From positions 124,001 to 188,000 of the forward strand of contig NZ_JAIUJS010000002.1 in NCBI RefSeq assembly GCF_020166345.1: a stretch of 64,000 nt of DNA, in the 5' to 3' direction. Positions 10,693 through 19,578 of the stretch are shown in pieces. How positions within the stretch are numbered: position 1 is the stretch's first letter; each line of letters opens with the position of its first letter. The notes under the pieces are model-generated. The model did no database searches, was not told where the DNA came from, and was given only the letters and a program-made list of their open reading frames with translations. The DNA comes from Winogradskyella vincentii (GTDB lineage Bacteria > Bacteroidota > Bacteroidia > Flavobacteriales > Flavobacteriaceae). The translations under genes were made by a program, and so were the position numbers.

Positions 10693-11026
10693 TTGTTAAT
10701 TTTAAAACATTAGAGACTAACCTCATAGTGTTTTTAAAATTGGAAAACATGTAGTTTTCGGTTAAAGTAGGTTCTGGTAGATTATTTTTTTTCATAAGTT
10801 AAATTCATGATAAATTTGGGGCAAATCATAAATTAAGTTTATGGTAAACTTGGTTATTATTATTTGGGACTGCTAATATGAAACTAATTTTTAGAATATC
10901 AGTTTAAATACATTATTAATCGATAAAATACACTGTATTTTAACATTTTAAGAGGTTGTTGAGGATATTTCTTACATATTAATAATGAAACACATTGATT
11001 CTATACTACGGTTTTAACTCTAAATT
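10693..11026. other. Non-coding gap between two convergent genes
   Basis: An AT-rich stretch with no credible ORF. It contains two related 20-base imperfect direct repeats (10801-10820 and 10835-10854, 15 of 20 identical), each nearly palindromic (the second is AAGTTTA-TGG-TAAACTT). No clear terminator for the scoB side is visible. Confidence 0.5.
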
Positions 11027-11680
11027 CTATAGCACCATTTCAGGTACTTCACCTTCAACTATTAATTTTCCTTCTGTTGCGTCTTCTATCTGTTCCACTG
11101 AAACACCAGGCGCTCTTTCTAAAAGTTTAAAGCCTTCTGGCGTTACTTCAATTACTGCCAAATTTGTAACAATTTTTTTCACGCATCCCACTCCAGTCAA
11201 TGGCAATGTACATCGCTTTAATAGTTTTGAGGCTCCTGCCCTATTTGTGTGCATCATTGCAACAATAATATTTTCAGCACTCGCTACTAAATCCATAGCA
11301 CCACCCATGCCTTTAACCATTTTGCCTGGTATTTTCCAATTGGCTATGTCACCATTTTCTGCAACTTCCATTGCTCCAAGTATAGTAAGGTCAACGTGCT
11401 TTCCTCTAATCATTGAAAAACTCATGGCAGAATCAAAGAAACTAGCACCTGGTAAGGTTGTAATGGTTTGCTTACCAGCATTAATTATATCAGGATCTTC
11501 CTCTCCCTCAAACGGAAATGGTCCCATGCCAAGAACTCCGTTCTCACTTTGAAATTCAACTTCAATATCGTCTCTAACAAAATTGGCTACCAATGTAGGT
11601 ATCCCAATACCCAAATTAACATAGTACCCATTTTTAACTTCTTTAGCAATTCGCTTGGCTATTCCATTCTTATCTAACAT
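11027..11680 (-). CDS. scoB: 3-oxoacid CoA-transferase subunit B
   Basis: This 217-residue beta subunit of succinyl-CoA:3-ketoacid CoA-transferase has the SENG motif (Glu46 is the expected catalytic glutamate forming the CoA thioester) and the GMGPFPFEGEEDP region typical of the family. With ScoA it moves CoA from succinyl-CoA to acetoacetate or related acids for ketone-body or amino-acid breakdown. Its ATG starts one base after the scoA stop codon (TGA-T-ATG), so the two are translationally coupled. Length is normal. Confidence 0.95.
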   Translation of the reverse strand: MLDKNGIAKRIAKEVKNGYYVNLGIGIPTLVANFVRDDIEVEFQSENGVLGMGPFPFEGEEDPDIINAGKQTITTLPGASFFDSAMSFSMIRGKHVDLTILGAMEVAENGDIANWKIPGKMVKGMGGAMDLVASAENIIVAMMHTNRAGASKLLKRCTLPLTGVGCVKKIVTNLAVIEVTPEGFKLLERAPGVSVEQIEDATEGKLIVEGEVPEMVL

Positions 11681-11681
11681 A

Positions 11682-12383
11682 TCAATTGCGTTGTCTTACA
11701 GTTCGTTGTTCAATGCGTTTCTCATACAGTGCTCCTTGAAAAATTCTTTGGACAAAAATTCCTGGTATGTGTATTTGGTTTGGGTCTAACTCTCCTGCAG
11801 GAACTAATTCTTCCACCTCTGCTACAGTAATTTTTGCGGCACCACAGATATTAGGGTTAAAGTTTCTTGCTGTTCCCTTAAAAATTAAATTCCCAGCTGT
11901 ATCACCTTTCCAAGCTTTCACAAAACCGAAATCAGCTTTAAAGGCGTATTCCAATACATGCATTTTACCATCAAATTCTCTTACTTCCTTCCCTTCAGCT
12001 ACTTCAGTGCCATATCCCGCAGGTGTATAAAATGCAGGAAATCCAGCTTGTGCAGCCCTACACCTTTCTGCAAGAGTTCCTTGTGGTATAAGTTCAACCT
12101 CTAATTCCCCAGAAAGCATTTGGCGCTCAAACTCATCATTTTCTCCTACATAAGAAGATATCATCTTGTCAATTTGCTTTTGTTGAAGAAGAAGTCCTAA
12201 ACCAAAATCATCAACACCTGCATTGTTTGAAATACATGTTAAGCCTTTTACATTAAGTTTAACTAGTTGAGCAATGGAATTCTCTGGTATTCCCGAAAGA
12301 CCAAATCCACCTAAAATCAAGGTCATATTGTCTGAAACACCCTCTAAGGCTTCAATAACACCAGGTACTTTTTTGTTAATCAT
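11682..12383 (-). CDS. scoA: 3-oxoacid CoA-transferase subunit A
   Basis: This 233-residue alpha subunit has the glycine-rich [10 protein letters not shown] segment, [11 protein letters not shown], and the YVGEN and [21 protein letters not shown]-like region of the SCOT/AtoD family. It forms a heterotetramer with ScoB. It is the first gene of a two-gene minus-strand operon with a possible Bacteroidota promoter TAGTTTTG about 30 bases upstream of the ATG. The downstream ScoB carries the active-site glutamate. Confidence 0.95.
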   Translation of the reverse strand: MINKKVPGVIEALEGVSDNMTLILGGFGLSGIPENSIAQLVKLNVKGLTCISNNAGVDDFGLGLLLQQKQIDKMISSYVGENDEFERQMLSGELEVELIPQGTLAERCRAAQAGFPAFYTPAGYGTEVAEGKEVREFDGKMHVLEYAFKADFGFVKAWKGDTAGNLIFKGTARNFNPNICGAAKITVAEVEELVPAGELDPNQIHIPGIFVQRIFQGALYEKRIEQRTVRQRN

Positions 12384-12411
12384 GAAACATATTTTTATTA
12401 CATGAAAATTA

Positions 12412-12419
12412 CAAAACTA
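12412..12419 (-). promoter_or_regulatory. Probable -7 box of the scoAB promoter
   Basis: TAGTTTTG matches the Bacteroidota TAnnTTTG box and lies 29 bases before the scoA ATG. No TTG is seen at the -33 position, so support is moderate. Confidence 0.4.
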
Positions 12420-12466
12420 CGGTCTATTTTCACAGAAAAAAGAAACTAAAAAAAGATGAAAACGGT

Positions 12467-14821
12467 TTAAAAATCTGAGAAGTCTTCTATATCATCTTCT
12501 AGGTCTGTATCTTCAGGTTGGTCGTTCTTGGATACAACAGAACAATCCACATTTATAGACAATTCGGATGGTTTTTCAAATTCATCCTTAGAAACATTTA
12601 GAGATTCATCCGCATAGCAGGCCTTCATATATAATCCCCATATTGGTAATGCCATTGAAGCCCCTTGACCATAAGTGATCGTTTTAAAATGTGCAGCTCT
12701 ATCTTCTGCACCTACCCAAACACCTGTTACTAAATTTGGAACCATGCCCATAAACCAGCCGTCACTATGATTTTGAGTGGTACCTGTTTTACCTGCAATT
12801 GGGTTTGAAAATTCATAAGGATAACCTGTTATTATCTCTCTGTATTCTGCTCGCCATTTATCATAACCTTTTGTCCTAAGACGTGTGCCAGATCCTCCTT
12901 GAGTCACCCCTTCCATTAAGTTTACAGTTACATATGCAACTTCTTCACTCAAAACGTCCTTACTCTCTGGTGTGAACTGATAAAGTACAGTGCCATTTTT
13001 ATCCTCAATTCTAGTTACCATAACGGGTCTATTATAAACACCTTTATTAGCAAAGGTCGAGTATGCAGCCACCATTTCATAAACACTAATATCTGGTGTT
13101 CCTAATGCAATTGCTGGAACAGGTAAAATCTCTTGCTCAACCCCAAGTTTCTTAGCCATCTCAACAACAGGCTGAGGACCAATTTCATTCATAAGTCTTG
13201 CAGTTACAGTATTTGTAGAAGTTGCCAAAGCATCCTTTAATGTTTGTACACCTGAATAATTACCATTGTCATTTTCAACAGTCCATGGTTCAGGATTACC
13301 ATATTTCTCTGCCTCAATTGTAATTGGTGATCTAGGAAATGAATCACATGGTGAAATTTGCAATTGGTCTATAGCAGTAGCATAAACAAAGGGTTTAAAT
13401 GTTGAGCCTACTTGACGTTTTCCTTGCTTAACCATGTCATATTTAAAATGCCTGTAATCCATACCGCCTACCCATGCTTTAACATGACCAGTTTGCGGAT
13501 CCATAGACATCATTCCTGGTCTTAGAAAAGATTTATAATATCTCATAGAATCAATAGGCTTCATAATAGTATCTACTTCTCCAGGTTTTCCATCAATCCA
13601 TTTAAAAACAGTCATTTCTAAAGGTTCATAAAACGAAGCTTCTATTTCTTTGTCTGATTTGCCTTGTTTCTTTAGAATTCTCCAACGTTCTCCTCTACGC
13701 ATACCATCTCGTAGTAACTTGTCTATTTCTGATTTATCTAACTCCAAAAATGGTGCTGTTGGATTTCTCTTAGGTGTATTCTGATTATCAAACTCAGCTT
13801 GTAAACGCGGCATGTGTAATTCAACAGCCTTCTCGGCGTGCGTTTGCATTCGTGAATCTATAGTGGTAAACACCTTTAGACCATCACGGTATAAATCGTA
13901 CTTACTACCATCTGGTTTACGGTTCTTTTTATCATTCGCCCAATCCTTCATAAATGATCTCAAGTACTCCCTAAAATAAGTTGCAATTCCTTCTCTATGA
14001 GATTCTGGCGTATAGTTTAAATCTAATTCCGTTGCTTGTAATGAATCTTTGACCTCTTCAGAAATAAACTCATATTTATGAAGTTGCGCTAAAACTACAT
14101 TTCTTCTGTTTTTAACACCAACTGGATTCCTTCGTGGGTTATAAAGTGAAGAATTCTTGAACATACCCACTAACATGGCTGATTCTTTTAAGTCAAGATC
14201 TTGAGGTTCTTTTCCGAAATAGATTCTTGAAGCTGAACGAATACCATCACCATTATTTCCAAAATCATATATATTAAAATATTGTGCTATAATTTCTTCT
14301 TTGGTGTATTGTCGCTCTAGTCTTATTGCAATAATCCACTCTCTTACTTTTTGTAGCGCACGTTCAATTCTGTTTTTTGAAACTTGATCGGTAAACAGTT
14401 GTTTTGCCAATTGCTGGGAAATTGTACTTGCTCCACCTCCAGTACCAGCCTTAAATATAGCTCTTAAGGTACCTCTACCATCAATACCAGAATGATCATA
14501 AAATCTAATATCTTCTGTTGCTATTAAAGCATCTACCAGATGCTTAGGTAAATTCTCATATCCTACTGGTGTTCTATTATCATTAAAATAAAACTTTCCT
14601 AAAGTTTTACCATCTGAAGAAATAATTTCTGTTGCTAGGTTTGTTTCTGGGTTTTCTAATCTAGTGTGATCTGGCATTTCACCAAGCGCTCCCCATGAAG
14701 CTAAAAGAAACAATAAAATAAATGCCAGTATACCACTCGCAAATAATATCCAAAACCAGCGAATGTATTTTGAAAAGTCAACAGCTTTTGCTTTGTTAGT
14801 TGTCTCTTTCTTTTTTGCCAT
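12467..14821 (-). CDS. Bifunctional penicillin-binding protein 1A
   Basis: This 784-residue class A PBP has a cytoplasmic N-terminus and one membrane helix (about 20-42). The glycosyltransferase (GT51) domain has ATEDIRFYDHSGID (Glu103) and GGASTISQQLAKQLF. The transpeptidase domain has STFK (Ser473, Lys476), STN (535-537) and KTGTT (678-682). It polymerises and cross-links peptidoglycan on the periplasmic face. It starts 6 bases after gldH and is the last gene of the ricT-gldH-PBP operon. The C-terminal tail is acidic. All catalytic motifs are intact. Confidence 0.95.
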   Translation of the reverse strand: MAKKKETTNKAKAVDFSKYIRWFWILFASGILAFILLFLLASWGALGEMPDHTRLENPETNLATEIISSDGKTLGKFYFNDNRTPVGYENLPKHLVDALIATEDIRFYDHSGIDGRGTLRAIFKAGTGGGASTISQQLAKQLFTDQVSKNRIERALQKVREWIIAIRLERQYTKEEIIAQYFNIYDFGNNGDGIRSASRIYFGKEPQDLDLKESAMLVGMFKNSSLYNPRRNPVGVKNRRNVVLAQLHKYEFISEEVKDSLQATELDLNYTPESHREGIATYFREYLRSFMKDWANDKKNRKPDGSKYDLYRDGLKVFTTIDSRMQTHAEKAVELHMPRLQAEFDNQNTPKRNPTAPFLELDKSEIDKLLRDGMRRGERWRILKKQGKSDKEIEASFYEPLEMTVFKWIDGKPGEVDTIMKPIDSMRYYKSFLRPGMMSMDPQTGHVKAWVGGMDYRHFKYDMVKQGKRQVGSTFKPFVYATAIDQLQISPCDSFPRSPITIEAEKYGNPEPWTVENDNGNYSGVQTLKDALATSTNTVTARLMNEIGPQPVVEMAKKLGVEQEILPVPAIALGTPDISVYEMVAAYSTFANKGVYNRPVMVTRIEDKNGTVLYQFTPESKDVLSEEVAYVTVNLMEGVTQGGSGTRLRTKGYDKWRAEYREIITGYPYEFSNPIAGKTGTTQNHSDGWFMGMVPNLVTGVWVGAEDRAAHFKTITYGQGASMALPIWGLYMKACYADESLNVSKDEFEKPSELSINVDCSVVSKNDQPEDTDLEDDIEDFSDF

Positions 14822-14827
14822 AATAAT

Positions 14828-15328
14828 CTATTTTAAAGCATTTTCTACTCTAAATCCTATATCAGTAATTCCTTCGAGATTAGTAACTCCATTTACACTA
14901 CCATTCTCTCTCATTGCATGTTGAATATCTACCTTGTATTCTCCTTCTTCCGTGAATATGAATTGCTGATCATACCCTTTATACCAAAGTTTGTTTTCCT
15001 TAATATCGGTAAAACCTGTACCTAATAATTCTCCATTAGGTTTTGCCATTTTATACTCTAATGTATCTTTTAGTGTTTTTCCGTTAGGGTAATTTAACTC
15101 AACTATTAAATACAGATTGCTAAACTTATAATCATTTGTATTCCTTACATTAACAAATAGGTTGTAACTATTTATTGTATCTGGGGCTTGCATTGTGAAA
15201 CTTGCTAAGGAATCCTTGTGCCATTGATTTGGAACTGGCTTATAAACGTCATAAACCGCATTAGAATCACAACCTATGCATAAAAAACAAACTACAACTA
15301 ATAAGACATTACGAATTCTTTTTTGCAT
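14828..15328 (-). CDS. gldH: Gliding motility lipoprotein GldH
   Basis: This 166-residue lipoprotein has a signal peptide ending in a lipobox (FLCIGC, Cys at residue 20), then the GldH-like beta domain beginning SNAVYDVYKPVPNQWHKDS. GldH is needed for gliding in Flavobacterium johnsoniae, and its position between ricT and a class A PBP gene is as I recall from other flavobacteria. It overlaps the end of ricT by 20 bases, so translation is probably coupled. It is likely anchored in the periplasm or outer membrane. Confidence 0.88.
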   Translation of the reverse strand: MQKRIRNVLLVVVCFLCIGCDSNAVYDVYKPVPNQWHKDSLASFTMQAPDTINSYNLFVNVRNTNDYKFSNLYLIVELNYPNGKTLKDTLEYKMAKPNGELLGTGFTDIKENKLWYKGYDQQFIFTEEGEYKVDIQHAMRENGSVNGVTNLEGITDIGFRVENALK

Positions 15329-16493
15329 TTGTATTTTGGTTTCTATTTCGGTTTCGATTTCGTTTCTTCCTATTGTTTTTACGTTTCCTTTTTGATTTTG
15401 GATTATCGAAACGCGTTAAACTATCTTGACCAACAACGTTTTCAAACTCATTTTTAGTGTCTTGGATATGATCTGCTGCATATTCCTCAAGACTAGCAAC
15501 TTTTATTTTTTTCTTGTTTTTCTCAATTATTTCATTGGCCTGATCCGTAGTTATAACATGCCAATTCATCCACTCTCCTTCGTAAGCATACCACATTAAT
15601 CCTTTGAAAATATCTGTTTTTTGGCAAACGGCTGTACCTTTTTCGGTATAAAGCTTTGTGTCATTTTTAGGAAATGATTTTAAAGCATCTAAATAAGCAT
15701 CTAGTTCATAGTTAAGACAGCATTTTAGCTTTCCACATTGTCCTGCCAATTTCAAGGGGTTTAATGACAACTGCTGGTACCTTGCGGCTGAAGTGCTCAC
15801 TGATCTAAAATCCGTTAACCAAGTAGAACAACACAATTCGCGCCCACAAGAACCTATACCACCAAGTCTAGCAGCTTCCTGCCTAAATCCTACCTGACGC
15901 ATTTCTATACGCGTTCTAAATTCACGTGCAAATACCTTTATTAATTCTCTGAAATCCACACGTTCTTCTGCAGTATAGTAAAACGTTGCTTTACTTCCAT
16001 CACCTTGGTACTCTATATCAGAAATCTTCATTTTAAGGTTAAGGTCTATAGCAAACTGACGTGCCTTAACTTTCATTGGCTCTTCCTTGTCTCTAGATGC
16101 AGACCAAACATCAATGTCTTTTTGGGTAGCCTTTCGGTAGATTTTTAAAACAGACTCATCGTCATTAATGTCTACTTTTTTACGCTTCATTTGTACTCTA
16201 ACCAATTCACCAGTTAGAGTTACCATACCAACATCGTGACCTGACTTAGCCTGAGTAGCCACAATATCTCCAATACTTAATGTGAGATTTTCAGTGTTTT
16301 TGAAATATTGTTTTCTGCCATTTTTAAAACGAACTTCTACACCTTTAAAGGGTTCTTGTCCGTTGGGCAATGACATATTAGACAACCAATCAAAAACAGT
16401 AAGTTTATTGCAGCTGTCTGTACCGCAAGTTCCATTGTTTCTGCATCCTTTTGGTTGACCGTCTTTACCAGTTGAGCAACTGTTACAAGCCAT
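15309..16493 (-). CDS. ricT: PSP1-domain protein, RicT/YaaT-like
   Basis: This 394-residue cytoplasmic protein has a Cys-rich N-terminus (CNSCSTGKDG, CRNNGTCGTDSC) and a PSP1 domain in the centre. The hallmark cysteine pairs GSCGRELCC and GQCGKLKCC, known in the RicT (YaaT) family, are present. In Bacillus, Ric proteins form an Fe-S-containing complex affecting RNase Y. The role in Bacteroidota is not established. The C-terminal tail is very basic and Arg/Asn-rich (repeated RNRN), which may bind nucleic acid. It is the first gene of the operon with gldH and PBP1A. Confidence 0.8.
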   Translation of the reverse strand: MACNSCSTGKDGQPKGCRNNGTCGTDSCNKLTVFDWLSNMSLPNGQEPFKGVEVRFKNGRKQYFKNTENLTLSIGDIVATQAKSGHDVGMVTLTGELVRVQMKRKKVDINDDESVLKIYRKATQKDIDVWSASRDKEEPMKVKARQFAIDLNLKMKISDIEYQGDGSKATFYYTAEERVDFRELIKVFAREFRTRIEMRQVGFRQEAARLGGIGSCGRELCCSTWLTDFRSVSTSAARYQQLSLNPLKLAGQCGKLKCCLNYELDAYLDALKSFPKNDTKLYTEKGTAVCQKTDIFKGLMWYAYEGEWMNWHVITTDQANEIIEKNKKKIKVASLEEYAADHIQDTKNEFENVVGQDSLTRFDNPKSKRKRKNNRKKRNRNRNRNQNTNAKKNS

Positions 16494-16687
16494 AAAAAAT
16501 AATATATCTTAAGTCTAGATTTAAAACCTAGATGGAGGATTCATAATTAAAAAGTAAAGATAGTATTATTTATTTAGTAAATTAGAAGTGATATTCTCCT
16601 TATTTCTAATTGAGTAGTGGACGCATTTTTAATAAATGCTCACATTTTTTTGACCTTACGATGTAATAAAAATCAACCACTATAGAT

Positions 16688-18091
16688 ATGAAAACAATTA
16701 TTACTTTTTTAAGCTTGGTAATAGGATTAACATTTTGTTTTTCCCAGAGCCCTTTACAAGAACCTAATGGAGGTGAATACATTTTTAATCCACCACAGGA
16801 ATCCTGCCTAACTGACCAACAACGTACATTAATCGAACAAGAGACTTCTAGTGGAATTGCACTCCTAAAATCTCAAAATAGATTAGCCTACAATGAGGCT
16901 AACAGAGGTACACATCCTTTATTCATTTGGCCAGTACAAAAATCTAGTTCGTCATCATACAATGAAATCTATGGTGTTTCAAACTATGTAGACCATAATA
17001 CTTCATTTCCTGATCAGCTTACAGATTATAACTGCGGTGCCAGATCGTATGATACTACTAATGGCTATAACCATCAAGGCCTTGACGTTTATTCATGGCC
17101 GTTCGGGTGGTATTTGATGGATAATGATGAGGTTGAAATTATTGCTGGAGCACCTGGTCAAATCATTGCAAAAAACGATGGGAATTTTGATCGTAGCTGT
17201 GACTTTAGCACCACGACGCCTTGGAATGCTGTTTATATTCAACATAGCGATGGTAGTATTGCTTGGTATGGTCATCTAAAGAACGGTTCATTAACCTCAA
17301 AAAATATTGGCGATATGGTTAGTGAAGGCGAATTTTTGGGCGTTATGGGTAGTTCTGGTGTATCCACTGGCCCGCACTTGCATTTTGAGGTTTACACAGA
17401 TGCTAATTACACTCAATTGGTAGATCCATACGCTGGCACTTGCAATACCATGAATACTGAATCTTGGTGGCAAACTCAGAGACCATATAATAGTCCGGGC
17501 ATCAATGCTGTTATAACTCACTCAGCTCCGCCAGTTTTTAACGCATGCCCAACAACAGAAACTACAAACGAAAGTGATAGTTTTGATAATGCTGATAACA
17601 TTTACTTTGCTTTTTACCTGAGGGACCAAGTTGCTGGTTCTTCAATTAATCTAAAAATAACTAGGCCTGATAATTCAACTTTGTATAATTGGAATTTTGA
17701 TTTAAACAACGATTTTTATTCATCTTACTTCTACTGGAATTTTAGTGGTGTGTTTGCAATGAGTGGTGAATGGACTTGGGAGGCTACATATTTTGGAGAA
17801 ACAGTTTCTCATTCCTTTAACGTCGGTTCATTAAGCATTGATGAAGATTCTTCAGAAAGCACCTCAATATATCCAAACCCAGCAACTGATGTTTTGCAAA
17901 TTGACACTAATACAATCATTACAAATGCTAATATTATTGACGTTACAGGAAAGTCTATTTTAGCTATAAGCAATCAAAATTCAGTTGGCATTAAAAGTAT
18001 AGACCTGTCAAATATTGCCAAAGGGATGTACTTCTTGACGTTAAAAGGAGAATCTGGAGAAACCAAAATACATAGGTTTATTAAAAACTAA
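16688..18091 (+). CDS. Secreted M23 metallopeptidase with T9SS sorting domain
   Basis: This 467-residue protein has a signal peptide (about 1-19). The LytM/M23 domain has the full zinc set: NHQGLDV (His129, Asp133), a second motif WYGHL (His196) and HLHFE (His230, His232). A beta-rich region follows, then a C-terminal type A sorting domain starting IYPNPATDVLQI. It probably cleaves peptidoglycan cross-bridges or glycine-rich peptides outside the cell, possibly as a bacteriolytic enzyme. It stands alone between the ricT promoter region and a shared terminator. Confidence 0.9.
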   Translation: MKTIITFLSLVIGLTFCFSQSPLQEPNGGEYIFNPPQESCLTDQQRTLIEQETSSGIALLKSQNRLAYNEANRGTHPLFIWPVQKSSSSSYNEIYGVSNYVDHNTSFPDQLTDYNCGARSYDTTNGYNHQGLDVYSWPFGWYLMDNDEVEIIAGAPGQIIAKNDGNFDRSCDFSTTTPWNAVYIQHSDGSIAWYGHLKNGSLTSKNIGDMVSEGEFLGVMGSSGVSTGPHLHFEVYTDANYTQLVDPYAGTCNTMNTESWWQTQRPYNSPGINAVITHSAPPVFNACPTTETTNESDSFDNADNIYFAFYLRDQVAGSSINLKITRPDNSTLYNWNFDLNNDFYSSYFYWNFSGVFAMSGEWTWEATYFGETVSHSFNVGSLSIDEDSSESTSIYPNPATDVLQIDTNTIITNANIIDVTGKSILAISNQNSVGIKSIDLSNIAKGMYFLTLKGESGETKIHRFIKN

Positions 18092-18095
18092 TATT

Positions 18096-18126
18096 AAAAA
18101 AGGCTCTTTTTCAAGAGCCTTTTTTT
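18096..18126. terminator. Bidirectional terminator between the M23 peptidase and trhO
   Basis: AAAAAAGGCTCTT-TTTC-AAGAGCCTTTTTTT is symmetrical with A and T runs on both sides. It sits between two convergent genes and touches the trhO stop codon. Confidence 0.9.
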
Positions 18127-19192
18127 ATTGTGGTTTTAATGTATCAAAAATATTTCTCAAGTCCTTTTTAAAAGGCAGATGATCTGCCCTTCCCTTTTTG
18201 AAGATATCATTACTGTTGCCTTGTCCTTTTCGCATTGCTTTTTGCTCTTCATATGGCAGTTTAATAATCTCTTGACAGTTTGTTGAACAGCAATTGTCCA
18301 TTTTTTCTTTGCACTCATCACATTGAATAAATAATAAATGACAACCCTCGTTCGCACAATTTGTATGCAAATCAGCTGGTTTGCCACATTGATGACAATT
18401 TGCTATTACGTCATTACTTATTCGCTCTGATCGACGTTGGTCAAAGACAAAATTTTTACCAATAAACTTGTTGTCTAAACCTTTAGATTCAACCTGTCTG
18501 GCATAATTAATAATACCTCCTTCTAACTGATAAACATTTTTAAATCCCTTGTGCTTATAGTAGGCACTGGCCTTTTCACATCTAATTCCACCTGTACAAT
18601 ACATTACAAGCTTTTTGTCCTCCTTGTGTTCTTTTAAATCTTCTTCTATTAGGTCTAAGGACTCTCTAAACGTATCTACATCTGGAGTTACGGCATTTTT
18701 AAAATGGCCTATTTCACTTTCGTAGTGATTTCGCATATCTACCAATACCGTATCTGGATCTTCAATAAGCTCATTAAACTGCTCCGCATCTACATGTATT
18801 CCTTTATTTGTTACATCAAAGGAATCATCGTTTAAACCATCTGCTACAATTTTATGACGCACTTTTACCTTTAGTTTTAAAAAGGCAAAATTATCGTGCT
18901 CAATAGCAATGTTCAATCTTACATTTTCTAAAAAAGAAATGGTGTCAAGGTGGTTTTTAAACGCTTCAAAATTTTCTGCTGGCACAGAAAGTTGGGCATT
19001 TATACCTTCATTTGCGACATAAATTCTGCCTAGGACATCAAATTGGTCCCACGCTAAGAACAAGTGGTTTCTAAAAATTTCTGGATTGCCAATTTTGGCG
19101 TACTTATAGAAAGAGATTGTTAAGCGTTCTTTTCCCGCTTTTTCAATTAACTCCGCTCTTTCCTTAGCACTTAAGTTATTGTACAGTTGCAT
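18125..19192 (-). CDS. trhO: tRNA uridine(34) hydroxylase, rhodanese-like
   Basis: This 355-residue TrhO (YceA) family protein has an N-terminal acylphosphatase-like domain and a rhodanese domain with the active loop VMYCTGGIRCEKAS (Cys199). A C-terminal region is rich in Cys pairs (CHQCGKPADLHTNC, CDECKEKMDNCCSTNC), likely to bind zinc. TrhO makes 5-hydroxyuridine at the wobble position of some tRNAs using O2. It runs convergent to the M23 peptidase. Upstream lies the terminator of a separate minus-strand unit, so trhO should have its own promoter. Confidence 0.9.
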   Translation of the reverse strand: MQLYNNLSAKERAELIEKAGKERLTISFYKYAKIGNPEIFRNHLFLAWDQFDVLGRIYVANEGINAQLSVPAENFEAFKNHLDTISFLENVRLNIAIEHDNFAFLKLKVKVRHKIVADGLNDDSFDVTNKGIHVDAEQFNELIEDPDTVLVDMRNHYESEIGHFKNAVTPDVDTFRESLDLIEEDLKEHKEDKKLVMYCTGGIRCEKASAYYKHKGFKNVYQLEGGIINYARQVESKGLDNKFIGKNFVFDQRRSERISNDVIANCHQCGKPADLHTNCANEGCHLLFIQCDECKEKMDNCCSTNCQEIIKLPYEEQKAMRKGQGNSNDIFKKGRADHLPFKKDLRNIFDTLKPQ

Positions 19193-19254
19193 GCTATACT
19201 AATGTTTTAAGGTTAAAGAATAAAGCACAAAGGTAATTTTTTTCACTTAACGGC

Positions 19255-19289
19255 ATTAAAAAAGCACCTTAAAAGTATTAAAGTGCTTT
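19255..19289 (-). terminator. Terminator of the minus-strand unit upstream of recA
   Basis: On the minus strand AAAGCACTTT...AAGGTGCTTT forms a 10-position stem with one mismatch, followed directly by a T-rich run (TTTTTTAAT). No annotated gene on this strand ends here, which is the first hint of a small transcript. Confidence 0.7.
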
Positions 19290-19478
19290 CCTTAGATTAA
19301 CTAACTATAACTAAAACTAATTAAAAAGGTTAATCTACATCGGCTATCAGCTACCGTCTCAATACAGTAGCTGAAACACCTAATGCTTTGCTAACTTGGT
19401 TTATTTAAAAAGTAGAAAATTTTAAAAGACTTATCTCAACTTTTTAAAAGGCTTTCATAGCAATTATTTCCTTTTTCA
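19255..19478 (-). ncRNA. Candidate ECF-sigma-dependent small RNA (or tiny ORF) upstream of recA
   Basis: This is an approximately 220-base unit in the 386-base trhO-recA gap. It begins 6-7 bases after an ECF-type promoter (19484-19513) and ends in an intrinsic terminator. It contains a perfect 8-bp hairpin (TCAGCTAC 19347-19354 with GTAGCTGA 19367-19374). No ORF of normal size is present. The first ATG (19479) opens an 11-codon peptide, and the same frame holds two more short open stretches separated by stops. Because the predicted start of transcription falls on that ATG, a non-coding or leaderless product is likely. The evidence is positional and structural only. Confidence 0.5.
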
Positions 19479-19483
19479 TTTAG

Positions 19484-19513
19484 TAGATGTAAAAAGTGTA
19501 AAATGGTTGCGTC
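19484..19513 (-). promoter_or_regulatory. ECF-sigma-type promoter, minus strand
   Basis: Read on the minus strand it is GACGCAACC, then 15 bases, then CATCTA(CT). The spacing and both boxes match the element at 20626-20655 upstream of the ECF operon. It points away from recA into the candidate small RNA. Confidence 0.6.
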
Positions 19514-19519
19514 ATAAAA

Positions 19520-19549
19520 TTGAAATAATTAAAATAAGTGGTATTTTTG
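19520..19549 (+). promoter_or_regulatory. recA promoter (TTG-N19-TATTTTTG)
   Basis: TTG at 19520-19522 and TATTTTTG at 19542-19549, separated by exactly 19 bases, fit the Bacteroidota housekeeping consensus. The recA ATG is 30 bases downstream. No obvious LexA-like palindrome was found. Confidence 0.75.
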
Positions 19550-19578
19550 ATGTTCAATTAATTAAGAAAAACGTTTAG

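Noticed and set aside
19193-19578. tRNA or a known riboswitch in the trhO-recA gap
   Set aside because: No cloverleaf, T-loop or recognised aptamer pattern was seen; the promoter-hairpin-terminator order fits a small RNA better.
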